Below are positions 1-6,993 of a DNA stretch of 7,012 bases, piece after piece. Source of the stretch: Clostridiales bacterium (GTDB lineage Bacteria; Bacillota; Clostridia; Christensenellales; Pumilibacteraceae); NCBI GenBank assembly GCA_029069015.1, contig JAIEBL010000137.1, positions 1 to 7,012 of the forward strand, written 5' to 3'. The notes beneath the pieces are model-generated. The model ran no database searches and was not told where the DNA came from. It saw nothing but the letters and a program-made list of their open reading frames with translations. How positions within the stretch are numbered: the stretch's first letter is position 1; each line of letters opens with the position of its first letter. A program made the translations under genes and the position numbers.

Positions 1-849
1 GGCTGGCTTAACGGCGAGAACGATTTGGACGTGGAAAACGACGTGTTCGAAGCGGCTACCACGATCACCGCGAAGATCGCGCAAAAAGACGGCTTCTGGA
101 GCGAGGACGGCACCGAGCGCCTTGCCGAATTGACGCTCAATACCGGCAATCAAGATACCTCTTTCGACGAATATTGGCTTGGCGCCGGCAAGAAGCAATT
201 CTTTGAAAAGGGCACCAAGCTGACGGTTTATATCGACGGCAACAAAAAAGAGGGTTTCTGGCTCAATGGCAGTTGCATTAAAATCGACGATCCGAACGGT
301 TGGGGCGGTATGAACGCAACCGTGATCGAGGTAACCAGGGACGCGAATTTCGAGGTGTATATTAAGCTCTACAAAAATGGCGGCACGAACTACCAGTTTA
401 TCGGCACGCCGACGTCGTATGACGAGGTTTCGGAAATTCCCACGGGTTGCGTGGCTGTAACGATCACGTGGGGCGCGGATTCGGCAAATAGCATAACGCT
501 TTATATTGTCGATCCGGAAGGAAACGGTATCGGCGCAGCCGATATGGACGGATACTATATTTACGCGCATAACAGCGGCAATAATCTTTTCGGCAGTTGG
601 CAGGACGGCGTTATAAATGGCACGGGTGCTTTGAGTGCCACTATGACCGGTAGCACCGCCGTTACCGCAGACGAGATCACCGTTATCGTTAGATGGAGTG
701 ATGCGGATAGCCAGATCAACACGACGACCGGTAACGAGGGCCAACAGACGGGCAACTTGTCCGGCTTGAAATCGGGGCATTCGTACGTTATCTACGTGGA
801 AGCGGGTAAAGTGCACGTGCAGGAATACGTAGCGCCCGCACAGGATTGA
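1..849 (+). CDS. Exported B-repeat protein with putative glycan-binding modules (5' partial)
   Basis: The reading frame is open from base 1 to a TGA at 847-849 and has no convincing internal start, so this is the last 282 residues of a longer protein. Residues 1 to about 27 (GWLNGEN... then TTITAKI) look like the end of an InlB-type B-repeat. Next comes a beta-rich module, about residues 30-135, with TKLTVYIDG (72-80) and FEVYIKLYKNGG (117-128). It resembles the C-terminal part of the secreted protein at 3560-4471. A second module, about 145-282, has DGYYIYAH (183-190), a Trp in GSWQDG (W200), and a late NEGQQTGNLSGL stretch. This pattern recalls starch-binding modules of the CBM26 type, but I cannot confirm the family. 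No catalytic motif, C-terminal membrane segment or LPXTG anchor is visible, so any anchor would be in the missing N-terminus. Position next to two GH13 genes supports a role in binding alpha-glucan at the cell surface (inference). Confidence 0.85.
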   Translation, partial: GWLNGENDLDVENDVFEAATTITAKIAQKDGFWSEDGTERLAELTLNTGNQDTSFDEYWLGAGKKQFFEKGTKLTVYIDGNKKEGFWLNGSCIKIDDPNGWGGMNATVIEVTRDANFEVYIKLYKNGGTNYQFIGTPTSYDEVSEIPTGCVAVTITWGADSANSITLYIVDPEGNGIGAADMDGYYIYAHNSGNNLFGSWQDGVINGTGALSATMTGSTAVTADEITVIVRWSDADSQINTTTGNEGQQTGNLSGLKSGHSYVIYVEAGKVHVQEYVAPAQD

Positions 850-868
850 TCATCAAAAAGTAATACGA

Positions 869-923
869 TAACTTAACTGCTTTACGGACCCTTTATCGGG
901 GGTCCGTAAAGTCAATTAAGTTA
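869..923. terminator. Strong hairpin between transcription units, possible terminator
   Basis: Bases 880-891 (CTTTACGGACCC) are the exact reverse complement of 900-911 (GGGTCCGTAAAG), with an 8-base loop at 892-899. An outer 8-bp arm pairs 869-876 with 916-923, separated from the inner stem by a small internal loop. The stem lies 30 bases after the stop codon of the upstream gene, where a terminator would be expected. However, neither strand has a T-run directly after the stem (the + strand continues TCAATTAAG). It is therefore not a textbook intrinsic terminator. It could instead attenuate, process or stabilise the transcript and allow read-through into the amylase gene. Confidence 0.6.
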
Positions 924-932
924 AACGGTTAA
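921..932. promoter_or_regulatory. Candidate LacI-family operator
   Basis: TTAAACGGTTAA is symmetric at 10 of 12 positions about a central CG. That is the general form of LacI/GalR-family operators. It lies 7 bases before the ribosome binding site of the lipoprotein amylase gene, in the only sizeable intergenic gap of a cluster that encodes a LacI-type regulator. It overlaps the outer arm of the 869-923 hairpin by 3 bases, so some symmetry may belong to that structure. No convincing -35/-10 pair was found nearby. The assignment rests on one site and is tentative. Confidence 0.3.
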
Positions 933-938
933 TAGCAC

Positions 939-946
939 AGGAGAGA
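939..946 (+). promoter_or_regulatory. Ribosome binding site of the lipoprotein amylase
   Basis: AGGAGAGA is a good Shine-Dalgarno match, ending 3 bases before the ATG at 950, with the AGGAG core 6 bases away. It fixes this ATG as the start and gives a protein with a complete lipoprotein signal. Confidence 0.8.
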
Positions 947-949
947 TTT

Positions 950-3556
950 ATGAAAAGGAAGAACGTTCTTAGCGTGATCCTTGCAGTCGTACTGCTCGTT
1001 GGTTGTACGTTTACGGGCTGCACGAAGAAGCCGCCGAAGCCAAGCGAATTTACGGTTACTTTCGACGTGGGCGAGCAAGCGATGGACGCCGGCGTATCGA
1101 CGCCCGACAGTCAAACGGTGAAAAGGGGCGAGAAGGTCGTAGAGCCGGTCATCGACTATTGGGACGGTCACGAGCTTATCGGCTGGTTCAACGGTTCGGC
1201 AGAGTGGAATTTCAGCACCGATACGGTCAGCTCGAACATTACGCTTATCGCAGAATGGAGCGTTGCCGTAACGGACGAGGTTGCCAAGCAGTACGAGGAA
1301 AACCTTACTTGGGGTGAGGTGAACCATTTGTACGTGCATTACTTGCGCGGCGCACACGCCGAGGACGAGAACGGCACGGCAAACACGGCGCAAAAGCCCG
1401 ACTATTCCACGCAGATACAGTCGAGCGTTTACGGCGATTGGGGGCTTTGGACGTGGGAGTATTTCCCCACGAACAGCGAGGGCAGAGCGTTCTATCCGAT
1501 GAAGATAGACGAGTCCGGCGCGGTCTATGATATAGACCTTACCGCCACCTACACGGACGCAGGCTGGGACAGTACGCTACGCACGCATAAGGGTTTGACC
1601 ATAAGCTACGCCGAGGCGAAGCGCGTGGGCATACAGGTTTACTCGCAAGACAGCCGTTTGAACGGCACGGGCTTTTGGGTAAACGACGGCGGCGACGTGT
1701 ATATCGTTCTAAACGACGCCAAGCGCGAAAAGGGCGATTACCATTGGTTCATTCGTCAAGGCGCAACGCAGGACGGTGCAAGTCAGTTTGCGGCTTCCAT
1801 CGTAGACGATCCGTACGCAGGTTTGGCGCCTGGGGAGGCTGTCACCAAGTACGACGTCGTGTCCAATAAGGGCAACAACGACGTTTACAAGCAGCAGCCT
1901 GTAGCCGAAGGCTGGGACGAAAACAGCGTAGGCTATCAGATCTTTATCGCGTCGTTTGCGGACAGCGACGGCGACGGTATGGGGGACTTGCGCGGTATTA
2001 TCAACAAGCTCGGTTATCTCGACGAGCTCGGCGTAGACACGCTGTGGCTTACGCCCTTCCAGCACTCCAATTCGTATCACGGCTACGACATTATGGACTA
2101 CTTTACGGTAGACCCCAGATTCGGCACGCTCGACGATTACAGAGAGCTGGTGTACAAGGCGCACCAAAAGGGCATGAAGATCGTGATGGACTTCGTGCTG
2201 AACCACACGTCGCTTTCCAACCCGTGGTTTGCAAAATCGCAGAGTCTTAAAAAGCAAACGATCACGCTGCCCGACGGCACCAAAAAGGTGATTGACTACC
2301 GCAATTTCTACACGTGGCAAAACGAGGAATACGTCAGTAGTCTTAAAGACGAGCGGGCGAAAAAGCAGTGGTTCAAAGACGCCAACGGGTACTACTTCTA
2401 TTCGAGCTTCGGTTCGTCAATGCCCGAGCTGAACTACGACTACCAGGGCACGCGCGACGCCATACTCGAAGTTGCGCTGTATTGGATGAGCTTCGGTCTC
2501 GACGGATTCCGTCTCGATGCGGTGAAGCATATTTATATGGCGAACGAAAGCCGCGACCGTTCCGATTGGGTGGTGAGCGACATCGACGTGGCGAACGACG
2601 CTGACTACTCGTTCGACATGAACAAGAACCTGCATTTCTTTATGGAGTTCAACGCCAAGCTCAAAGCGAGCTATTCCAACGCGATTTTGGTGGGCGAGAA
2701 CTTCAACGGCGATCCCACCAAGCTTGCGGGCTTATACGGCGGGCTCGATTCGCAGTTCAACTTTAACTGGTACTACGACGGCACGGCGGGGCTGAACAGG
2801 ATCGCCAAGGGCGAGGACTACGCCGCGAGTATTCTCAACCAATATCTCGTTGCGCAGACGAGCTTTATGGACGGGCGCACCGATTACATCGATGGCATAT
2901 TCACGTCGAACCACGACGTGCAGCGCGCGCGCGACAAATTGTTCTTAACCGACGTCGGCTTGCCGCGTACGGCGGTCGCGGGTGACGACGATTGGGTTTT
3001 GTCCGAAAACCTAGCCAAGCTGTGGGGCGGCATGTGCCTTACGGTTCCCGGCCTTACCTGGATATACAACGGCGACGAAATCGGTATGTTCGGCGTAAAG
3101 ACGGCGAACCCCGCAGGCGACGGCGTGGGGCACGAGGACAGGTGGTACCGTCAGCCTATGAAGTGGACGACGGCGCTTGAAGACAGCTCGTACAACTGCA
3201 ATTATCTGATGGGCTTTAACAATTACCGCATGACTTGGGACGCGCTCAATATGCAGCTTGACGGCGCCTTCGAGCAAAGCACGGACGCGACTTCCGTATA
3301 CTCGCTGTACAAAAAGGTAATCGAAATCCGCAAGGCGTACAACGTGGCAAACGGCAAGCTCGTAAGTCACACGACGGAAGGAAGCTTAATGGATTACAGC
3401 ATTAAGTCGGGCGACAAGGAAATCCGCGTACTCGTCAATGCATCGAAACAGGATATCGCGGTGCCCTCCGGTATCGGCGGCACGGTGGTGTACGGTGTGG
3501 TGACGGGTGGCAAAGTTCCCGCTATGAGCATGATCATTTACGGCGTTAAGGGGTAA
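950..3556 (+). CDS. Lipoprotein alpha-amylase, GH13, with B-repeat and CBM41-like module
   Basis: This is a secreted, membrane-anchored endo-type alpha-glucan hydrolase of 868 aa. Residues 1-19 form a lipoprotein signal (basic MKRK, hydrophobic stretch, LVGC with C19); a second candidate lipid-modified Cys is C24 in FTGC. Residues 34-103 are an InlB-type B-repeat (GWFNGSAEWNF, ending AEW). Residues about 124-288 resemble the CBM41/pullulanase-associated module (LYVHYLR, then YGDWGLWTW). The GH13 barrel spans about 320-775 and keeps all conserved regions: GDGMGDLRGI (341-350), DFVLNH (414-419), GFRLDAVKH (519-527, nucleophile D523), VGEN (acid/base E583) and SNHD (stabiliser D656). Domain C fills about 785-868. 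Barrel motifs such as SYHGYD and GFRLDAVKHIY recall the Thermotoga AmyA-like lipoprotein amylases (GH13_36), but the subfamily is a guess; the CBM41-like part also allows pullulan-cleaving activity. It heads an apparent operon, with the next gene 3 bp downstream. Family and location are confident; exact bond specificity is not. Confidence 0.95.
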   Translation: MKRKNVLSVILAVVLLVGCTFTGCTKKPPKPSEFTVTFDVGEQAMDAGVSTPDSQTVKRGEKVVEPVIDYWDGHELIGWFNGSAEWNFSTDTVSSNITLIAEWSVAVTDEVAKQYEENLTWGEVNHLYVHYLRGAHAEDENGTANTAQKPDYSTQIQSSVYGDWGLWTWEYFPTNSEGRAFYPMKIDESGAVYDIDLTATYTDAGWDSTLRTHKGLTISYAEAKRVGIQVYSQDSRLNGTGFWVNDGGDVYIVLNDAKREKGDYHWFIRQGATQDGASQFAASIVDDPYAGLAPGEAVTKYDVVSNKGNNDVYKQQPVAEGWDENSVGYQIFIASFADSDGDGMGDLRGIINKLGYLDELGVDTLWLTPFQHSNSYHGYDIMDYFTVDPRFGTLDDYRELVYKAHQKGMKIVMDFVLNHTSLSNPWFAKSQSLKKQTITLPDGTKKVIDYRNFYTWQNEEYVSSLKDERAKKQWFKDANGYYFYSSFGSSMPELNYDYQGTRDAILEVALYWMSFGLDGFRLDAVKHIYMANESRDRSDWVVSDIDVANDADYSFDMNKNLHFFMEFNAKLKASYSNAILVGENFNGDPTKLAGLYGGLDSQFNFNWYYDGTAGLNRIAKGEDYAASILNQYLVAQTSFMDGRTDYIDGIFTSNHDVQRARDKLFLTDVGLPRTAVAGDDDWVLSENLAKLWGGMCLTVPGLTWIYNGDEIGMFGVKTANPAGDGVGHEDRWYRQPMKWTTALEDSSYNCNYLMGFNNYRMTWDALNMQLDGAFEQSTDATSVYSLYKKVIEIRKAYNVANGKLVSHTTEGSLMDYSIKSGDKEIRVLVNASKQDIAVPSGIGGTVVYGVVTGGKVPAMSMIIYGVKG
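3548..3553 (+). promoter_or_regulatory. Ribosome binding site inside the end of the amylase gene
   Basis: AAGGGG lies in the last codons of the amylase gene, 6 bases before the ATG at 3560. Its position implies that translation of the secreted protein is coupled to that of the amylase. Confidence 0.65.
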
Positions 3557-3559
3557 ATC

Positions 3560-4471
3560 ATGAAAAAGATCTGTACTTTGATTTTGATAAGCGTGATGGC
3601 GGTTTGCAGTTTCGGTGTTATGACCGCCTCTGCCGACACCACTCAATATTCTCCCGCGCCTTTGGCCGAGACGGCTACGCAAAGCAAGCTTTATCTCGTT
3701 CCCGGCACCTATCTCTCCGGCGGGCAAACGGTGGAAAACACTGTGCCGAGCGGCGCGACCAAGCTTTCCGCTTCCGAGTGTGAAGCGATTTTTACCGACA
3801 ACGCGTATCTTTGCACGCTCGATCGCGGTTCTAAGCTGCCCGTACCGACCAGCACGCGCAAGGATAAAGACGGCAACGCATACTGCTTTAACGGGTGGTG
3901 GACGATTAAAGACGCTACGGTTACGTATTACAAAAGCGTGCCGAAGCTGACGGAAACGACGTTCTTTTACGCGGACTGGCGCGCGGATCTTTCGCAGCGC
4001 AAGGACCCGATCATTCCCGACGGCGGCACGATTGTGGAACCCAATCACTACCTGGTGCTTCAACATGCCGACGGCACGACGGAAAACGTTAAGCTCATTC
4101 GTGGCTTTACCAATATTTCGTCGGCGGAGACCTTGGGTTACGCGTTTGCGGCCGAGCTGAAAGTAGAAGGCTTGGAACTCAAGCAAGGCGATTCGTTCGT
4201 GGTGTATACCACCGGTTTGAAGGATTCGGACAAAGCCGAAAAATCGCCCATCGGCGGCAGCAACAAGCGGTGGTCGATCACCTTGGAGGCGAGCACTCAA
4301 AAGGACAACGACACCAAAACCTATCTGTCGGCGCTTGACAGCGCGTATTACACCGTTGAACCCCGTGTCACGTACATATTGGAAACGGCGGGCGTTTACA
4401 ACCTGTATATCAAATATTTCAGCGGCGGCAGCAATATGGCCGTGTACATGGAACCTATGGGTTTGGCGTAA
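3560..4471 (+). CDS. Secreted protein, putative surface glycan-binding partner of the amylase
   Basis: This 303-aa protein has a clear Sec signal peptide: MKK, a hydrophobic core at 4-22, and a probable type I cleavage after ASA (A25), with no lipobox Cys. It would be released or loosely wall-attached, since no C-terminal anchor is visible. Residues about 95-144 contain a variant B-repeat-like module (CFNGWWTIKDATVTYY, then FFYADWRADLS). A short linker follows (KDPIIPDGG). Residues 163-303 form a beta-rich domain with HYLVLQHADG, a DSFVVYTTG strand, and GVYNLYIKYFSGG near the end (VYNLYIKY is 279-286). This last motif parallels FEVYIKLYKNGG of the protein ending at 849. I see no hydrolase motif and do not recognise a named family. 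The 3-bp gap after the amylase gene and the shared module suggest it binds alpha-glucan and helps the amylase. A purely structural surface role is also possible. Confidence 0.92.
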   Translation: MKKICTLILISVMAVCSFGVMTASADTTQYSPAPLAETATQSKLYLVPGTYLSGGQTVENTVPSGATKLSASECEAIFTDNAYLCTLDRGSKLPVPTSTRKDKDGNAYCFNGWWTIKDATVTYYKSVPKLTETTFFYADWRADLSQRKDPIIPDGGTIVEPNHYLVLQHADGTTENVKLIRGFTNISSAETLGYAFAAELKVEGLELKQGDSFVVYTTGLKDSDKAEKSPIGGSNKRWSITLEASTQKDNDTKTYLSALDSAYYTVEPRVTYILETAGVYNLYIKYFSGGSNMAVYMEPMGLA

Positions 4472-4480
4472 GCGTTTCGT

Positions 4481-5275
4481 ATGGAAAAGATCACGATAAA
4501 AGACATAGCGCGCCTTTCGGGCGTGTCGGTGGCAACCGTTTCGTACGTCATAAACGGCAAGCACGAGGATCGGTACACGCCCGATACCAAGCGCAAGATT
4601 TTGCAAATCGTAAACCTGTATAATTTTTGCCCGTCGCGGCTTGCGCAGTCGTTCGCGCTGCAAAAGAGCCGAAACGTGATCATCCTCACCGACAAGCACG
4701 AATCGGTTTTGCAAAAAGCGGAAAGCTACGATTTTTTGCGGCGGCTCGGTAAGGCGTTCGAGCGACTCGGCTACAACCTTATCATGCGCACGCATTTGGA
4801 AAACACGCGTGTGGACACCGCCGATGCCATCGTTTGCATGGGCGTGGAGGAGGATACGTTCTTTCGGCTTGCGCGCGAAAACTACGTGCCGCTACTATCG
4901 GTGGACGGCATTATCAACGACGAGCTGTTCTTTCAGATCTATCAGGATTTCGACTACGTGGTCGAGTGCGGCAACGCCAAATTCGGCGAACACAACTTTA
5001 CGCTTGCGCTCGTCGATACCTACAACCAAAAGCTGAGAGACGAGATCTGTAAACTGCCGTGTAAGGTCGTTTTTATAGACGGCAACGCGGTAGGCGGGTT
5101 TTCGGGCAACGTGGTTACCGTAGACGCCGCCATCAAAAATCTGTACGGCGCAAACGACGAGAACATGCTCCTGATTCCCGCCAATACGGAAGATAAGGTG
5201 AATGCGCTCCTGGACTGTTTCTATAAAGCCACGGAAAGAGTACAGGGCGCAACGCACACGGTAAAGGTGAAGTAG
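4481..5275 (+). CDS. LacI-family transcriptional regulator, short and divergent
   Basis: The N-terminus is a standard LacI/GalR DNA-binding domain: helix-turn-helix at residues 4-24 (TIKDIARLSGVSVATVSYVI), then NGK, the YTPDTKRKIL helix and a hinge (SRLAQSFA, 52-59). Family members usually carry AR-x-L or AQ-x-L in the hinge, and that Leu inserts into the operator minor groove. Here the same place is Phe (F58). The remaining 200 or so residues keep alternating beta strands of a periplasmic-binding-like fold (NVIILTD, ADAIVCMG, VPLLSVDG, CKVVFIDG). They lack the usual GH-x-x-I block and are about 75 residues shorter than the common 330-340 aa family length. No good Shine-Dalgarno precedes the ATG; the gap from the previous stop is 9 bp, so translation is probably coupled. 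Genomic position points to control of this locus by a maltodextrin-type signal, but the altered sensor leaves the ligand uncertain. Confidence 0.92.
   Translation: MEKITIKDIARLSGVSVATVSYVINGKHEDRYTPDTKRKILQIVNLYNFCPSRLAQSFALQKSRNVIILTDKHESVLQKAESYDFLRRLGKAFERLGYNLIMRTHLENTRVDTADAIVCMGVEEDTFFRLARENYVPLLSVDGIINDELFFQIYQDFDYVVECGNAKFGEHNFTLALVDTYNQKLRDEICKLPCKVVFIDGNAVGGFSGNVVTVDAAIKNLYGANDENMLLIPANTEDKVNALLDCFYKATERVQGATHTVKVK
5263..5270 (+). promoter_or_regulatory. Ribosome binding site of the cytoplasmic GH13 enzyme
   Basis: AAAGGTGA sits in the last codons of the regulator gene, 6 bases before the ATG at 5277. It supports this start and suggests co-translation of regulator and enzyme, whose genes are 1 bp apart. 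Confidence 0.7.
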
Positions 5276-5276
5276 T

Positions 5277-6974
5277 ATGAACGAGTACGCCGTGTATCAT
5301 CAGCCCGAGAGTCGGTTTGCCTACGCGCTCGATCCGAACACGCTTTCAATCACGCTACGCGTTGCGGCAAGCGACAAGCTTGATTCGGTGGAGATCCTCT
5401 ATAATACCAAATACGATTTTACGCGCGAAAGGTTCACCGTACCCATGCACGTTTCGGCGTGCGACGGTAAGTTCTCGTACTACCGCGCGGTCGTACGGCT
5501 TACCGACGTGCGGTTTGCCTACGTGTTCAGAATCACCGAAAAGGGAAAGACGTATTACTATTCGGAAGACGGGCTTTTAGACGATTACGATTTCGATCTT
5601 GCGTACTACACGTTCTTTCAGTTCCCGTTTATCAACGCCGTAGACGTGATGCCCGTGGTCGGGTGGGTAAGCGACGCCACGTTTTATCAGATATTCGTGG
5701 ATAGGTTCGCGCGCGGCGATTTTGACAAGGACGACGGTTATATCAACACGCCGTGGAACGGGGAAATCGACCGCCACTCGTTTACGGGCGGGGATTTAGA
5801 CGGCATAACGGAAAAGCTCGATTACCTGTTTGATCTCGGCATTACCGCCCTGTACCTTACGCCCGTATTCCTTTCAAGCTCCAACCACAAGTACAACGTG
5901 AAAGACTACCTACGCGTCGATCCGCAGTTCGGCGATACGGAAAAGCTCCTTCGGCTTATAAGGGCGGCGCACGATCGCAATATGAAGGTGGTCATAGATT
6001 GCGTGTTCAATCATTGCGACGCGGAGCATGAGATTTTTGCCGACGTGGTCAAGCGGGGTCGAAAATCGAAGTATTACGACTGGTTCTTGACGGACGGCGT
6101 GCCCGATATCGAAAAGGGCAATTACGCGTGTTTTGCACGCTGCAAGCGCATGCCCAAGTGGAACACGAGCAACGCGGCGGTGCGGCGGTATTTAATCGAT
6201 ATCGCGCTCGAATACGTAAGCCTCGGCTTCGACGGGCTGCGGCTCGATGTGGCCGACGAGATATCGCACGATATGTGGCGTCAGCTACGCCGAGAGATCA
6301 AGGCGGCGGCGCCCGACACGCTGATCATCGGCGAGATCTGGCACGACAACGAGCATTGGCTGCGCGGCGACCAGTTCGACGGCGTAATGAACTACAAGCT
6401 GCAAAAAATACTCATCGACGGATTCGGAAAGGACCCCGTGCGCGCAACCGTCGTTTCGGAGCGCATGAACAAGTTGCTCGTCGCCAACCTGGAGCAGGCA
6501 AACGCCATGGCGCTCAACTTTTTGGATAACCACGATACGCCTAGGTTTTTACGGCTTGCGGGCGGCAACAAGGATAAGCTGCTTTGCGCGTTTGTAGCCG
6601 CGGTTATGTTCCCCGGCATGCCGTGTGTGTTCTACGGCACGGAGCTGCCGCTAGACGGCGACGGCGACCCCGACTGTCGCAAACCGTTCGATTGGATGAA
6701 AGCCAATCAGAATGAAGCGTACCTGCAAAACGTTAAGGCTATACTCGGTTTGAAAAAGCAGGCGGCGCTGTCGGGCGGGAACGCTACGGTTTCGGCATGC
6801 GGCGATATTCTTACCATAACGCGGCGCGGCGGCGGGGAGTGCGTTACGGCATATTTCAACATAGGCAAAAAAAGCGCAAAGCTTGCGGTGAGCGGAAAAA
6901 TACTGTTTTCGCTAAGCTACGGCGACGATACGATTTTTGGCAACGGTGTGCTCGTTGTAAAAAATAACAATTAA
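5277..6974 (+). CDS. Cytoplasmic neopullulanase/cyclomaltodextrinase/maltogenic amylase type enzyme (GH13_20)
   Basis: This is a cytoplasmic enzyme (565 aa, no signal peptide) that would hydrolyse imported maltodextrins, cyclodextrins or pullulan fragments to small sugars. Residues 1 to about 125 form a CBM34-like beta domain, which in this subfamily helps dimer formation and shapes the active site. The barrel opens with FYQIFVDRF (136-144) and HSFTGGDL. Conserved regions are DCVFNH (241-246), MPKWN (292-296, versus the subfamily hallmark MPKLN), GLRLDVADE (320-328, nucleophile D324), IIGEIWH (350-356, acid/base E353) and DNHD (417-420, stabiliser D420). The last 80 or so residues form domain C. 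Length is slightly under the usual 580-590 aa, and no key residue is missing. The combination of CBM34-like domain, MPK-x-N and LDVADE makes GH13_20 firm. Which of the three overlapping activities dominates cannot be told from sequence. It lies 1 bp after the regulator gene and 19 bp before the next gene. Confidence 0.96.
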   Translation: MNEYAVYHQPESRFAYALDPNTLSITLRVAASDKLDSVEILYNTKYDFTRERFTVPMHVSACDGKFSYYRAVVRLTDVRFAYVFRITEKGKTYYYSEDGLLDDYDFDLAYYTFFQFPFINAVDVMPVVGWVSDATFYQIFVDRFARGDFDKDDGYINTPWNGEIDRHSFTGGDLDGITEKLDYLFDLGITALYLTPVFLSSSNHKYNVKDYLRVDPQFGDTEKLLRLIRAAHDRNMKVVIDCVFNHCDAEHEIFADVVKRGRKSKYYDWFLTDGVPDIEKGNYACFARCKRMPKWNTSNAAVRRYLIDIALEYVSLGFDGLRLDVADEISHDMWRQLRREIKAAAPDTLIIGEIWHDNEHWLRGDQFDGVMNYKLQKILIDGFGKDPVRATVVSERMNKLLVANLEQANAMALNFLDNHDTPRFLRLAGGNKDKLLCAFVAAVMFPGMPCVFYGTELPLDGDGDPDCRKPFDWMKANQNEAYLQNVKAILGLKKQAALSGGNATVSACGDILTITRRGGGECVTAYFNIGKKSAKLAVSGKILFSLSYGDDTIFGNGVLVVKNNN

Positions 6975-6980
6975 ATTCTT

Positions 6981-6985
6981 GGAGG
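6981..6985 (+). promoter_or_regulatory. Strong ribosome binding site of the next gene
   Basis: GGAGG, within TTGGAGGAT, lies 8 bases before the ATG at 6994. It is the best Shine-Dalgarno in the window and suggests the next product is made in larger amounts than the regulator or enzyme. Confidence 0.75.
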
Positions 6986-6993
6986 ATACGATT

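Noticed and set aside
846..874. Possible promoter TTGATC ... TAACTT after the first gene
   Set aside because: The -10 match is poor and the start would place the whole hairpin in the leader. Not strong enough to list.
929..1393. A 154-codon open frame on the - strand covering the amylase start
   Set aside because: It overlaps the amylase ribosome binding site, signal peptide and B-repeat; its composition looks antisense.
1709..2320. A 203-codon open frame on the - strand inside the amylase gene
   Set aside because: It lies wholly opposite the conserved GH13 coding sequence and has no recognisable motif.
4472..4480. GCGTTTCGT before the regulator gene as a LacI-type half operator or ribosome binding site
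   Set aside because: It is not symmetric enough for an operator and has no purine-rich Shine-Dalgarno core; the gap is too short for a promoter.
3386..4795. A 469-codon open frame on the - strand across three + strand genes
   Set aside because: It spans parts of three genes with clear families or signals, is rich in Arg, His and Val as antisense frames of such GC-rich codons are, shows no domain I recognise, and is best read as a shadow.
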